From Uliginosibacterium sp. 31-16 (GTDB lineage: Bacteria; Pseudomonadota; Gammaproteobacteria; Burkholderiales; Rhodocyclaceae): a DNA stretch of 64,000 nucleotides. Positions 9,901 to 17,416 of this stretch are shown here, piece after piece. Below the pieces are notes generated by a model. That model made no database searches. It was not told where the DNA came from and worked only from the letters and a program-made list of their open reading frames with translations. Each line of letters starts with the position of its first letter. Positions within the stretch are counted from its first letter, which is position 1. The DNA is taken from positions 806,001 to 870,000 of the forward strand of contig NZ_JAVALZ010000001.1 of the NCBI RefSeq assembly GCF_030730865.1, in the 5' to 3' direction. The translations under genes were made by a program, and so were the position numbers.

Positions 9901-10210
9901 GGGCCAGATCACTCTCAGCGTTGAAATGGAAGGTAGCGATCACATCCTCTTCCATTGCCGTGACAACGGGATCGGTATCAGCCCGGAGAACCTGCGCCGG
10001 ATCTTCGATCCATTTTTCACCACCAAGCTGGGACGCGATGGTACGGGCCTGGGGCTGAACATCGTGCACAACATCATCACCGGCATTCTGGGTGGTGAAG
10101 TCCGGGTAAGCAGCACGCTTGGGCAAGGCAGCCTCTTTACCCTGCATCTGCCATTGCGCGCCCCTGCCGCAGAGCAGCCACCAGAGCCTCTCTCAGGCTC
10201 CCTTGCCTGA
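6992..10210 (+). CDS. Membrane sensor histidine kinase with HAMP, three PAS and a GAF-like domain
   Basis: 1072-aa sensor kinase. Two membrane segments (about 7-30 and 146-164) flank a periplasmic sensor of about 115 residues. HAMP follows (about 165-215), then PAS (about 240-365), PAS (about 370-490), a GAF-like region (about 500-650), PAS (about 655-775), a coiled coil and the kinase core. The phospho-acceptor is His829 in GIAHELNTPIGN. ATP-binding boxes are NLLNNAILHAF, DNGIGI and GTGLGLNIVHNI. It starts at GTG 6992 behind a strong AGGAGGAG site. It lies 47 nt after the REC-EAL gene, so the pair is probably an operon in which this kinase phosphorylates Asp87 of that protein. Its 3' end overlaps the convergent EamA gene by 18 nt. 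Confidence 0.92.
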   Translation: MQFTVRRAVIIAVLLGMLLPAIIAGLVLARFFYSDKLNTEVTRSLEHNTDVIALGVRESLWALDKDSATALVEALMKDPALVSIEVLDPRLGKFVFREAPERREGQIHALERPVLHRGETIGRIRLELSEAPLKQSLQTQLLTSTGVLSLQLIVSVALILFVLQRRVGRPLLRLSDEAAALARGELDKPIQPLRADEIGQVESQLEVTRQALQGLFRTLEQKNRALEVDLRERMRVEAALRDREQRLRTLVEQSPLAVIEFDLGWHILDWNDAAVRIFGWRREEVLGRHASILMSRIQPLPEDSLNQQLDRAITDAHIKLRCGRADQAQIVCQWYNSLIRDSSGAGQRIVAMVEDITERQRSDDEIRRLATVVRLTTNLVALTGADGRIEWFNQAFEERCAGAGESVLGAHLGDVLRGQAGPEGSARIPEFEAAMLNGQMLSGLELSLSSPVGENRWVSLELQPIRGDGEHVLQWVALLTDITDRRAMADALRNLARIDADVESAAFFEDLLLILARGAGAQAAYLATHDKDSFTIQANWTSPGWSIVPGRHPLRGTLGGRVSTDGPLMLKHHAYEAISRDPALFGSTRTEALIIEPIIDSSEHTLGHILMLFENPLSQAAGVQSLIELGAARAATEMLRQRTLQALQHSEQKFFSIFQYAPIPIALLRRSDSICLDLNPSFLAHFGYQRADIIGRTVAETPIYVDLAERQWVLDLLASAGEVSGAEMRLRTHDGDIRDCQIYVRPVTMGEDACLLVATVDVSPLLEAQRQVEELNQSLERRVVERTHALADANAELEKTLERLKRTLDELVRSEKLAALGSLVAGIAHELNTPIGNSLMVASTLRDSNQTFRAELAAGLRRSTLDTHIAESDTAADILMRNLGRAAELISSFKQVAVDQTSSQRRKFDLAEVVGEIIVTMHPVFRKTRFCVDCQIPPGIQLDSYPGPFGQVVANLLNNAILHAFEGRTEGQITLSVEMEGSDHILFHCRDNGIGISPENLRRIFDPFFTTKLGRDGTGLGLNIVHNIITGILGGEVRVSSTLGQGSLFTLHLPLRAPAAEQPPEPLSGSLA

Positions 10211-11098
10211 AGACGCACGACTGGCGGTCATCACCCCGAGCACGACCAGCAAACCTCCGCCAATACTGGCCCACAGCACAGGTTCGCCCAGCAACAAGGC
10301 CGACAGCAGCACGCCAAACACGGGCACCAGATTGGTAAATTGCGTCGCACGTGCTGCACCGATTGCCGCCACCGCCTGGCTGTACCAGACAAACGACAAC
10401 GCGGTACCCAGCAAGCCCATGTACGCAATGGCCCCCCACGCAGCCAGCGTTGGCAACTGCCAGTGCGCGGCTTGCCATTCAAAGCCAGCTGGCACCGCCA
10501 GCAGCACGGTACCGCACAGGATGGAGCAGAAAGTCAGGGACAGTGCGTCCAGCCCCTGTGCCCGATAACGCAAGATCAAGGTGTAGACCACCCACGCCAC
10601 CACCGCACCAAAGATATACAACTCGCCAAGCCCCACCGCCCCGGCAAACAGGCTGGCGAGCTCCCCGTGCGAAACCACGATCACCGCACCGACGAACGAC
10701 AGCAGCACACCCAGTACCTGCCGTGCAGCCCAGCGCGAGCGCTGCAGCCACTGCACGGCACACAGCGTCAGCACCGGACTGGCCGCCACCATCAACGCCG
10801 CACGGCTTGCCGAGACCTGCCCGAGCCCTGCAAAAAAGCCTGCGTTATAGGCAAAGATGCCGCTGGCCCCCAGCGTCAGCATCACTCCCCATTGACCGCG
10901 CCCCGGCCACACGATGCGCCGTCCGCTGCTCCATGCATACCCCAGCAAACCCACCAATGCAAAGCAGAAGCGCAGAGTAGCCGCTACAAAGTGCGGCATG
11001 GTCTGAGCCAGAAAGCGCCCGGCAATGAAGGTCCCCCCCCAGAACAGGGTGGTCAATACCAGACGCAGAAAAATGCCGCGTGGCACATCGACAGACAT
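10193..11098 (-). CDS. EamA/DMT-family transporter
   Basis: 301-aa inner-membrane protein with about ten hydrophobic segments arranged as two EamA repeats (GGTFIAGRFLAQTMPHF near residue 20 and VGLGELYIFGAVVAWVVY near 175). This is the RhaT/DMT superfamily of metabolite exporters; the substrate cannot be read from the sequence. It is last in a minus-strand row SPOR-dsbA-SDR-EamA, 6 nt after the SDR gene. Its 3' end overlaps that of the histidine kinase by 18 nt. Confidence 0.88.
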   Translation of the reverse strand: MSVDVPRGIFLRLVLTTLFWGGTFIAGRFLAQTMPHFVAATLRFCFALVGLLGYAWSSGRRIVWPGRGQWGVMLTLGASGIFAYNAGFFAGLGQVSASRAALMVAASPVLTLCAVQWLQRSRWAARQVLGVLLSFVGAVIVVSHGELASLFAGAVGLGELYIFGAVVAWVVYTLILRYRAQGLDALSLTFCSILCGTVLLAVPAGFEWQAAHWQLPTLAAWGAIAYMGLLGTALSFVWYSQAVAAIGAARATQFTNLVPVFGVLLSALLLGEPVLWASIGGGLLVVLGVMTASRASSGKGA

Positions 11099-11104
11099 AG
11101 GCAG

Positions 11105-11878
11105 CTACAGAGTCAGGCCACGTGGCTTGCGCCCGGCCCTGGCTGCAAAGATGTCATAAAGCCAGCATGGCACATGCGCCAGCAGCCTCGCTACAACACC
11201 CATCTGCCAGGGAATCGTACTGCGCGCAGCACCGCCCTCGATCGCCCGGATGAAACGCAGCGCTGCATCGTCGGCATCAATGATGAACGGCATTGCGTAA
11301 CGATTCACCGCCGTCATCGGCGTCCGGATATAGCCCGGCCGGATCTCGCTGACCCGCACGCCACTGCCACGCAGCTCAACCCGCAGGCTTTCCAGATAAC
11401 GGCTCACCGCAGCCTTGGAAGCACTGTAGGCGCCAGCACCGGGAAGACCACGCACACCCGCCACCGAGGAGATTCCCACCAGCTGACCGGCGTGTGCACG
11501 GCGCATCGCCATGATGAAAGGCTGAAATGTCGCCACCATTCCAAGCAGGTTGGTACGCAACACGCGTTCGAACACGGCCAGATCGCCCTGCTCCTCGGTC
11601 AGCGTACCGGCCGATACTCCCGCGTTGGCAATCACCACATCCGGCAAACCGAAGCGCTCGATGAACTGACGCGCGGCAACTGCCAGCTGTTCCGGCGCAG
11701 TCACATCGGCCACGTAGATCCCGTGTTCACCGGGCAAGCCGGCCAGCAGCGCCTCCAGCGCCTCGGCACGCCGGGCCACCAGCCCAAGCGTAGCCCCGCG
11801 CGCGGCATAAGCTCGCGCCAAGGCCGCACCGATTCCACTGGAAGCGCCGGTGATGAATACGCGCTGCGGCGCGCTCAC
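11105..11878 (-). CDS. Short-chain dehydrogenase/reductase
   Basis: 257-aa classical SDR: nucleotide-binding TGASSGIG near residue 10, NAG motif (VIANAGVSAG), catalytic Ser in GISSVAG, and Tyr/Lys in YSASKAA. The C-terminal part is hydrophobic (VARLLAHVPCWLYDIF), which may attach it to membrane. It is translationally coupled to dsbA (the start overlaps the dsbA stop by 4 nt). The substrate is unknown. The dsbA-SDR pairing is, as I recall, common in this bacterial group. Confidence 0.88.
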   Translation of the reverse strand: MSAPQRVFITGASSGIGAALARAYAARGATLGLVARRAEALEALLAGLPGEHGIYVADVTAPEQLAVAARQFIERFGLPDVVIANAGVSAGTLTEEQGDLAVFERVLRTNLLGMVATFQPFIMAMRRAHAGQLVGISSVAGVRGLPGAGAYSASKAAVSRYLESLRVELRGSGVRVSEIRPGYIRTPMTAVNRYAMPFIIDADDAALRFIRAIEGGAARSTIPWQMGVVARLLAHVPCWLYDIFAARAGRKPRGLTL

Positions 11879-12546
11879 TTGCGAGCGGGTTTCTGTGCGG
11901 CCGGTGCAGGTGCGGCAGCCGGAGCTGGCGCAGCACCACGCATCTTGCCGATCAGCATGCTGGCGGTTACCAGAGATTGCGGGTCACCACCTTCGATCAT
12001 GTACTTGCCATTGATCGCCAGTGCCGGTACGGCCATGACCTTGAATTCATTCGCCTGCTGCTCGGCGCGCTTGGCCTGTGCATCAACACTGAACGAACGC
12101 CAGGTGTCATTGAACTTGCGCACATCGACACCCTGCTTGGTCAGCCACTCATTACGCGCCTTTTCATCATCCAGCTTGACCCGGCCACGATGTACCGCAT
12201 CAAACACGGCCGAATCCAGCTTGTCGGACAAACCCATGGCATTCAGCGTGATATAGATGCGCCCCAAGGCACCCCAGGCGGGGTTGCCAAAAGACACCGG
12301 CACGCGTTTGAACACCACATCCTTGGCCTGCTCGCTGCGCCACTTGGCCAGCAGAGGATCAAAGTGATCGCAATGCGAACAACCGTAAGAGAAGAACTCG
12401 ACGACCTCGATCTGTCCGTTGCTGCCCCCTGGCTGCGACGGGTTCAGGGTCTGATAGGCCGGTTGCTGCTGGGCCTGGGCACTCATGCCGCCCAAAACCA
12501 GCAAGGCAGAGATGGCGAGAAATTTGAGGGTGTGACGACGTTGCAT
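11875..12546 (-). CDS. dsbA: Periplasmic thiol:disulfide oxidoreductase DsbA
   Basis: DsbA introduces disulfide bonds into exported proteins. 223 aa, with a signal peptide ending near AQAQQ at residues 23-27. The thioredoxin active site is CSHC (Cys56-Cys59) in FFSYGCSHCDHF; the usual DsbA form is CPHC, and the Ser may shift redox potential. The cis-Pro loop is VPALAINGKY. The C-terminus carries a low-complexity Ala/Pro tail ending in basic residues. The gene lies between the SPOR-protein gene (45-nt gap) and the SDR (4-nt overlap). Confidence 0.93.
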   Translation of the reverse strand: MQRRHTLKFLAISALLVLGGMSAQAQQQPAYQTLNPSQPGGSNGQIEVVEFFSYGCSHCDHFDPLLAKWRSEQAKDVVFKRVPVSFGNPAWGALGRIYITLNAMGLSDKLDSAVFDAVHRGRVKLDDEKARNEWLTKQGVDVRKFNDTWRSFSVDAQAKRAEQQANEFKVMAVPALAINGKYMIEGGDPQSLVTASMLIGKMRGAAPAPAAAPAPAAQKPARK

Positions 12547-12591
12547 TATTGAAGTCTCCAGACTCGTTTCGATAAGACGCCCGATCGGGCG

Positions 12592-13152
12592 CTAAGGCTT
12601 GGACCGCACAATCGCAGCTTCTATCCCTTCGGTCGCCAGACGCGCCCGCATTGATTCGGCAGCATCCGCTGTAGCAAAGGTTCCCAGACGCACACGATAA
12701 AAAATTCCTTTGGCTGCCAGATCCACCCGCTGCACGCTAGCCTCGATGCCCATCAAGGCCAGCCGGGCTTTCAGATTGTCCGCATCCGACGGATTCTGAT
12801 ACGCCCCAGCCTGCAGATAGATCTTCTCCGGCACATCCTCGACAGGCTTGTCGAGCACCGGAGCCGAGGCGGCTTCGCCGCCCGGCAATATCTTGTAGAA
12901 ATCGAATTTCGGCTTTTCCACCGGCCGGTCCCCCGGCTTGCCTGGCAGAACTATCGGCGCACTCTGGCCCGCCGGCGCGCCCTGAACCGGCCGCACCGGC
13001 TGGACCTCAGGCTTGCTGACAAAAGGCGTACGCCCGAAATTGATGTACAGCGCCAGGCCGGCTGCAATCGCAACCCCGATCAGCAAGCCGATCAACAGGC
13101 CTGACAGAGTATTGCCACGCTGGCTGCGCTGAGTACCGGTATTGCAGAGCAT
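12592..13152 (-). CDS. SPOR-domain membrane protein (FtsN-like)
   Basis: 186-aa bitopic protein: short cytoplasmic tail, membrane segment LSGLLIGLLIGVAIAAGLAL (about 17-36), Pro-rich periplasmic linker (about 45-105) and C-terminal SPOR domain (about 108-185; YLQAGAYQNPSDADNLKARL and FYRVRLGTF). SPOR domains bind denuded septal glycans, so a role at the division site is likely. GGAG lies 5 nt before the ATG. argS, which I would expect upstream in this group, is absent; a carbonic anhydrase gene is there instead. Confidence 0.88.
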   Translation of the reverse strand: MLCNTGTQRSQRGNTLSGLLIGLLIGVAIAAGLALYINFGRTPFVSKPEVQPVRPVQGAPAGQSAPIVLPGKPGDRPVEKPKFDFYKILPGGEAASAPVLDKPVEDVPEKIYLQAGAYQNPSDADNLKARLALMGIEASVQRVDLAAKGIFYRVRLGTFATADAAESMRARLATEGIEAAIVRSKP

Positions 13153-13221
13153 GCCACTCCCTTCGAAAAAGTTTGCCGAGTATAACCCGCAGCTGTTGTC
13201 TTGCCGCCAGGCCCCGCCAGC

Positions 13222-13878
13222 TCAGCTGCGCCGCATGATCCGGGCCACTGCCGCCTCGTACACACCCATGGGATCATCGCTGCGTTCGACGTCGGCGCCC
13301 AACTCGCGCACCACGCCATCCGCAAGGCTGTACATCCAGCCGTGCACGGTAATCTCCTGACCCCGTTCCCAGGCATCCCGCAACACCGTGGTTTCACAGA
13401 CATTGAGCATCTGTTCCACCACATTCAGCTCGCACAAGCGCGCCGCGCGCTCGGTCACGTCGTCGACGCCGCCGAGCCAGTTCCGGTACTTGTCGCGCAC
13501 GTCCTGCACATGTCGCAGCCAGTTATCCACCAATCCCATGCGCATGCCCTGCATCGCGGCCATCACGCCACCACAGCCGTAGTGGCCGACGATCAGGATG
13601 TGCTTCACCTTCAGCACATCGACCGCGTACTGGATCGTCGACAGACAGTTCAGATCGGTATGCACCACCACGTTGGCCACATTGCGATGCACGAAGACCT
13701 CGCCTGGCGCCAGTCCGATGATCTCGTTGGCCGGCACCCGGCTATCGGCGCAGCCGATCCACATGAATTCCGGATTCTGCTGGGAAACGAGGCGTGAGAA
13801 ATACTCCGGATCGTTATCCCGCTCGTTCTGCGCCCAGGCACGGTTGCGCGCCAGCAAATCTTGCAGGGGAATGCTCAT
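13222..13878 (-). CDS. can: Beta-class carbonic anhydrase
   Basis: Reversible hydration of CO2 to bicarbonate in the cytoplasm. 218 aa, normal for the Can/CynT type. Zinc ligands and dyad are visible: Cys43, Asp45 and Arg47 in GCADSR, then His99 and Cys102 in GHYGCGG. The N-terminal MSIPLQDLLARNRAWAQ resembles E. coli Can. It stands 69 nt downstream of a Crp/Fnr-family gene on the same strand and could be co-transcribed with it. Confidence 0.95.
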   Translation of the reverse strand: MSIPLQDLLARNRAWAQNERDNDPEYFSRLVSQQNPEFMWIGCADSRVPANEIIGLAPGEVFVHRNVANVVVHTDLNCLSTIQYAVDVLKVKHILIVGHYGCGGVMAAMQGMRMGLVDNWLRHVQDVRDKYRNWLGGVDDVTERAARLCELNVVEQMLNVCETTVLRDAWERGQEITVHGWMYSLADGVVRELGADVERSDDPMGVYEAAVARIMRRS

Positions 13879-13947
13879 TCTGGTTTCTTTTTCTGTATGA
13901 CCGAAGCCGGATTCTAGCGGAAGGTGGTGATTCCCTCGCCCGGCACC

Positions 13948-14640
13948 TCAAGCCTCGAAATCGCGCAGACGGGCCACATCGTGCACCCGGATGGTCTTGC
14001 CTTCGACCTCGACCAGCCCGGCACTGCTCAGATTGTGCAGGATGCGCGAAAAGGTTTCAGGCGTTACCGACAGGCGCGAGGCCAGCACCTGCTTGCTGGT
14101 CGGCAGATCGATTTCCAGCGCGCCAGCCTTGTCCTCGGCCCCGGCCTCGCCCAGCAGGTAACCGATCAGGCGCTGGGTCGAAGAACGCAGCGCGTAGCCT
14201 TCCACGTCCTTGACCAGCGAATGCAGGCGCAGCGACAGGCCGGCAAGCATCTTGCGGGCGAACAGCTTGTCGGTATCGATCAGCTCCTGCACCGGCTCGC
14301 GCGGCACGCCCAGCACCAGCGAATCGGTCAGCGCCTCGGCCGTCACCGGGAAGGGCCGGCCAAGGAACATCACCGCCTCGCCGAAACTCATGTGCGCCGG
14401 AATCAGCTCCAGCACCTTCTCGTTGCCATTCGGTGCCGTCACCGCCAGCTTGATCTGGCCATGCGCGACCAGATAGAAGCCGGTGCAGGGCGAATTCTGG
14501 CGGAACAGCACCTCGCCGCGCGCCAGACGATGCTCGGTCACGCTCCCCGCAATGCGGTCGAGCGACTCCACATCCACCGCGGCAAACAGCGGCAAACGGC
14601 CCAGCAGGCCACGCACATCGGTTTTGAGTTGTTTTTCCAT
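13948..14640 (-). CDS. Crp/Fnr-family transcriptional regulator
   Basis: 230-aa regulator. The cyclic-nucleotide-like beta-roll covers about residues 20-130 (LARGEVLFRQNSPCTGFYLV, LELIPAHMSFGEAVMFLG). A dimer helix follows, then a winged helix-turn-helix (about 165-225; SKQVLASRLSVTPETFSRIL). It lacks the N-terminal Cys cluster of true FNR, so it is not expected to bind an Fe-S cluster; a Dnr- or heme-type sensor is possible. ATG 14640 is chosen because it gives the family N-terminus. It is divergent from earP with a 72-bp spacer. Confidence 0.88.
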   Translation of the reverse strand: MEKQLKTDVRGLLGRLPLFAAVDVESLDRIAGSVTEHRLARGEVLFRQNSPCTGFYLVAHGQIKLAVTAPNGNEKVLELIPAHMSFGEAVMFLGRPFPVTAEALTDSLVLGVPREPVQELIDTDKLFARKMLAGLSLRLHSLVKDVEGYALRSSTQRLIGYLLGEAGAEDKAGALEIDLPTSKQVLASRLSVTPETFSRILHNLSSAGLVEVEGKTIRVHDVARLRDFEA

Positions 14641-14712
14641 CGGGGCACCAGTACTGCAAAATGTCGGGGTGCCATAACGTAACACAGCCCACTCACTCCT
14701 CCGACCCCACGC

Positions 14713-15861
14713 ATGCCCGCCCTTCACTGCGACATTTTCTGCAAGGTCATCGACAACTACGGCGACATTGGCGTGTGCTGGCGACTCGCCCGCCAGCTCG
14801 CCACCGAGCATGGGCTGCACGTGCGTCTGTGGGTGGATGATCTGGCGGTGTTCGCGCTCCTTGATGCCCGTGTGGATGCCCGCTCAGCCACGCAATGCGT
14901 CGCCGGCGTGCAGATCTGCGCGTGGGACGAGGCCATCCGCGCCGAAGCCGCTGACATCGTCATCGAAGCCTTCGCCTGCGATCCGCCGGACGCCTACATC
15001 GCCGCGATGGCCGCACGGGCGCACAAACCGGCATGGATCAACCTTGAATACCTCACCGCCGAAAACTGGGCTGCCGACAGCCACGGTCTACCCTCACCGC
15101 ATCCACGCCTGCCCTTGGTAAAACACTTCTTCTTCCCCGGCTTCACGCCAGATACCGGCGGCCTGCTCTGCGAAGCAGCATTGGGCGATGATCTTCAGGC
15201 ATTCAGGCTGGACAGGCGCGCGCAGCAAGACTTCTGGAGCACGCTGCTCGAAGAGCCGCTTCCGGAGCGGGTCTTGAAGGCATCCCTGTTCGCCTACGAG
15301 AACACGGCCATTCCCGGCCTGCTCGATGCCTGGGCGCAAGGCGAGCGCGAAATCCTCTGCGCCGTCACCGCCGGGCGGCATGTGCCGCAGGTGCGGGCCT
15401 GGCTCGCCAGCCGCCCGGATCCGCAATCCATGCAACAGAGTCGCCTGCGGCTGGGCTTTCTGCCCTTCCTGCCCCAACCGGACTACGACCGCCTGCTTGC
15501 CGCCTGCGACCTGAATTTCGTGCGCGGCGAGGATTCCTTCGTGCGCGCCCAGTGGGCTGCACAACCGTTCGTCTGGCACATCTACCAGCAGGAAGAAGGC
15601 GTGCATCAGGCCAAGCTGGCGGCTTTTCTGGATCTGTACTGTGCTGATCTGGAACCGGCAGAGAGCGCCGCCCTGCGCGGCTTCTGGCAAGCCTGGGAAG
15701 ACGGGAAAGATGCCGGCACACACTGGCCGGCCCTGCTTGCCGCCCTGCCGGGCCTGCAGGCCCACGCCGAAAAATGGGCAAAAAATCTTGTTTCACAGGG
15801 CGATCTTGCATCCAAGCTGCTGATTTTTTGCAAAAACTTGCTAGAATGCCCGGCTCTGTAA
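14713..15861 (+). CDS. earP: EF-P arginine rhamnosyltransferase EarP
   Basis: EarP transfers rhamnose from dTDP-beta-L-rhamnose to Arg32 of elongation factor P, which then relieves ribosome stalling at poly-proline. 382 aa, full length. The N-terminal Rossmann signature is CDIFCKVIDNYGDIGVCWR, with Asp14 and Asp18 at the positions of the two catalytic aspartates described for the family. Glu273 in RGEDSF matches the third key residue. The target gene efp follows directly, and its Arg32 is present. The last codons of earP overlap the probable efp promoter. Confidence 0.96.
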   Translation: MPALHCDIFCKVIDNYGDIGVCWRLARQLATEHGLHVRLWVDDLAVFALLDARVDARSATQCVAGVQICAWDEAIRAEAADIVIEAFACDPPDAYIAAMAARAHKPAWINLEYLTAENWAADSHGLPSPHPRLPLVKHFFFPGFTPDTGGLLCEAALGDDLQAFRLDRRAQQDFWSTLLEEPLPERVLKASLFAYENTAIPGLLDAWAQGEREILCAVTAGRHVPQVRAWLASRPDPQSMQQSRLRLGFLPFLPQPDYDRLLAACDLNFVRGEDSFVRAQWAAQPFVWHIYQQEEGVHQAKLAAFLDLYCADLEPAESAALRGFWQAWEDGKDAGTHWPALLAALPGLQAHAEKWAKNLVSQGDLASKLLIFCKNLLECPAL

Positions 15862-15886
15862 ATCTAGTCAGGCGCTCGTGGGCGCC
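15839..15886 (+). promoter_or_regulatory. Probable efp promoter inside the earP 3' end, plus leader hairpin
   Basis: An extended -10 element, TG-C-TAGAAT, lies at 15839-15847 within the last codons of earP. It would start a transcript about 50 nt before the efp ATG. The leader can form a short hairpin, GGCGC at 15871-15875 with GCGCC at 15882-15886, followed by GTTTT and the AAGGTG ribosome binding site. An own promoter would let EF-P be made in excess over its modifying enzyme. No good -35 is seen, as is usual for extended -10 promoters. Confidence 0.5.
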
Positions 15887-15902
15887 GTTTTAAGGTGTCC
15901 TT

Positions 15903-16460
15903 ATGAAAACCGCTCAAGAACTCCGCGTCGGCAACGTCGTGATGGTTGGCGCCGATGCACTGGTCGTGCAGCGCGCCGAATACTCCAAGGGTGGCCGCAA
16001 CGCCGCTCAGGTGAAGATGAAGTTCAAGAACCTGCTGACCGAAGCCGGTTCCGAATTCGTTTACAAGGCTGACGACAAGTTCGAAGTCGTCTCGCTGGAT
16101 CGCAAGGAAGTGACCTACTCGTACTTCGCCGACCCGATGTACGTGTTCATGGACGAAGAGTACAACCAGTACGAAATCGAGCCGGACAACATGACCGACG
16201 CGCTGAAGTATCTGGAAGACGGCCTGAAGTGCGAAGTCGTGTTTTATAACGAAAAAGCCATCTCGGTCGAACTGCCGACCTCCGTGGTCCGCGTGGTCGA
16301 GTACACCGAGCCTGCTGTCAAAGGTGACACCTCCGGCAAGGTCATGAAGCCGGCACGCCTGTCCACCGGTTTTGAACTGCCGGTGCCGGCCTTTGTCGAA
16401 ATCGGTGACAAGATCGAAATCGACACCCGCACCGACGAGTACAAGAGTCGCGTGAAGTAA
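15903..16460 (+). CDS. efp: Translation elongation factor P
   Basis: EF-P binds between the P and E sites of the ribosome and rescues stalling on consecutive prolines. 185 aa with three OB-like beta domains. The loop that reaches the peptidyl-transferase centre is [10 protein letters not shown], with Arg32 as the modification site, not the Lys34 used by the EpmA system. This matches the adjacent earP gene. A strong intrinsic terminator follows. Confidence 0.97.
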   Translation: MKTAQELRVGNVVMVGADALVVQRAEYSKGGRNAAQVKMKFKNLLTEAGSEFVYKADDKFEVVSLDRKEVTYSYFADPMYVFMDEEYNQYEIEPDNMTDALKYLEDGLKCEVVFYNEKAISVELPTSVVRVVEYTEPAVKGDTSGKVMKPARLSTGFELPVPAFVEIGDKIEIDTRTDEYKSRVK

Positions 16461-16483
16461 GCACAGCCTGCATTGCATCAAGA

Positions 16484-16514
16484 AAAAGGGGCTGGCAACA
16501 GCCCCTTTTCTTTT
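16484..16514 (+). terminator. Rho-independent terminator of efp
   Basis: Perfect 11-bp stem AAAAGGGGCTG / CAGCCCCTTTT closed by a GCAA tetraloop and followed by CTTTT. It starts 24 nt after the efp stop codon. Confidence 0.9.
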
Positions 16515-16541
16515 GTGTGCAGCACTCTGGAGAACCCACCC

Positions 16542-16955
16542 ATGCAACCTCGCATCATCCTCTCAACGCTGGATTACGACCGCCTCCACGCCCTGCTCGA
16601 TTCGCCTGCGACACGCGGGGTGGCCGCGGCCGATTCGCTGCGGCTTGAACTTGATCGTGCCGACGTGCTGGAACCTGCCGTCCTGCCACCCGACGTGGTC
16701 AGCATGAACTCCACGGTGCGCTTCGTCTTCGATCCGGAGCCCGAGGAATACGAATACACCCTGTCCTGGCCGCGCGACGCCGAGCTGACAGACAAGGCAC
16801 GCATCTCGGTGTTCACCCCCATTGGTGCGGCCCTGCTGGGCCTGCGCGTGGGCGACGCCATTGACTGGATGGTGCCTAGCGGCAAGACTGTGCGCCTGCG
16901 GGTGACCGAACTGCTGCTGCAGCCCGAGCGCAGCGGCGCAGAGCTCGGTCAATAA
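16542..16955 (+). CDS. rnk: Regulator of nucleoside diphosphate kinase (Rnk), GreA/B-like
   Basis: 137-aa protein with a short N-terminal helical region (LSTLDYDRLHALLDS) and a C-terminal FKBP-like GreA/GreB fold (VVSMNSTVRFV, ISVFTPIGAALLGLRVGDAIDW). Rnk binds RNA polymerase; it was described as influencing nucleoside diphosphate kinase levels. The start at 16542 follows CTGGAGA; a longer in-frame extension would run back into the efp terminator and is rejected. It lies 29 nt before a small lipoprotein gene. Confidence 0.88.
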   Translation: MQPRIILSTLDYDRLHALLDSPATRGVAAADSLRLELDRADVLEPAVLPPDVVSMNSTVRFVFDPEPEEYEYTLSWPRDAELTDKARISVFTPIGAALLGLRVGDAIDWMVPSGKTVRLRVTELLLQPERSGAELGQ

Positions 16956-16984
16956 ACTCAAGCCGGACAGCTTCACGGAGAAAC

Positions 16985-17257
16985 ATGATGCGCAAGATCC
17001 TGATCCTCGGTGTGTGTGTTCTGCTCGCGGCCTGCTCCGGCCAGAGCGTCAAGGAAGGGGCCAAATCGGCCAGCGGTGAAGTGGCCGGTGGCGCCAAGGC
17101 GGTGGCCGGAGGTGCCGTCGAAGCGGCCAAGGTCGTCAAGGATACGGCCGTCGAGGTCTATCACGGCGCCGCCGACGTCGGCAAAACCATCGGCAAGGAT
17201 GCGGCGGACGTGGGCCGGGAAACCGGCAAGAAGGCCAAGGAAACCTTTACCAAGTAA
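16985..17257 (+). CDS. Small Ala/Lys-rich lipoprotein of unknown function
   Basis: 90 aa. Signal peptide with lipobox LLAAC (Cys at about residue 18). The mature part is a low-complexity amphipathic stretch of repeated KxxxxA/G and VGKxxGKDAADVG-like heptads, suggesting an extended helix. No recognised domain; entericidin-like or LEA-like behaviour is only a guess. ACGGAG lies just upstream of the ATG. Probably co-transcribed with rnk. Confidence 0.72.
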   Translation: MMRKILILGVCVLLAACSGQSVKEGAKSASGEVAGGAKAVAGGAVEAAKVVKDTAVEVYHGAADVGKTIGKDAADVGRETGKKAKETFTK

Positions 17258-17305
17258 GGCCCGGGGGTCTCATCGCGGCGCAGACCGGCCCCTCCAATGC
17301 CCTCT

Positions 17306-17416
17306 CTGCAAAGCCGCTTCTGGCCTGCTTCTACAGGCAGACATCCTGCAGACCGGCATCTGGCATGACTCTCAAGGCACGCCGCCCGGAGAACAGCTCC
17401 ACAAGCGGCTCTTCAG
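17306..17416. repeat. Three-unit array of 40-bp periodic dyad repeat (locus 1)
   Basis: Three units start at 17306, 17346 and 17386, exactly 40 bp apart. Each is a 7-nt left arm, 17 nt, and a 7-nt right arm: CTGCAAA/TCTACAG, CTGCAGA/TCTCAAG, CCGGAGA/TCTTCAG. The third unit matches the consensus CYGNAGA-17-TCTNCRG fully, and its right arm contains the stop codon of the LysR gene (17413-17415). The array fills the spacer between the convergent lipoprotein and LysR genes and may work as a terminator, but no T-tract is present. Confidence 0.8.

Noticed and set aside
10340-12256. A 638-codon open frame on the plus strand
   Set aside because: It lies opposite the EamA, SDR and dsbA genes, which have clear domains. 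The frame is His/Arg/Gln-rich without similarity, typical for a GC-rich antisense frame.
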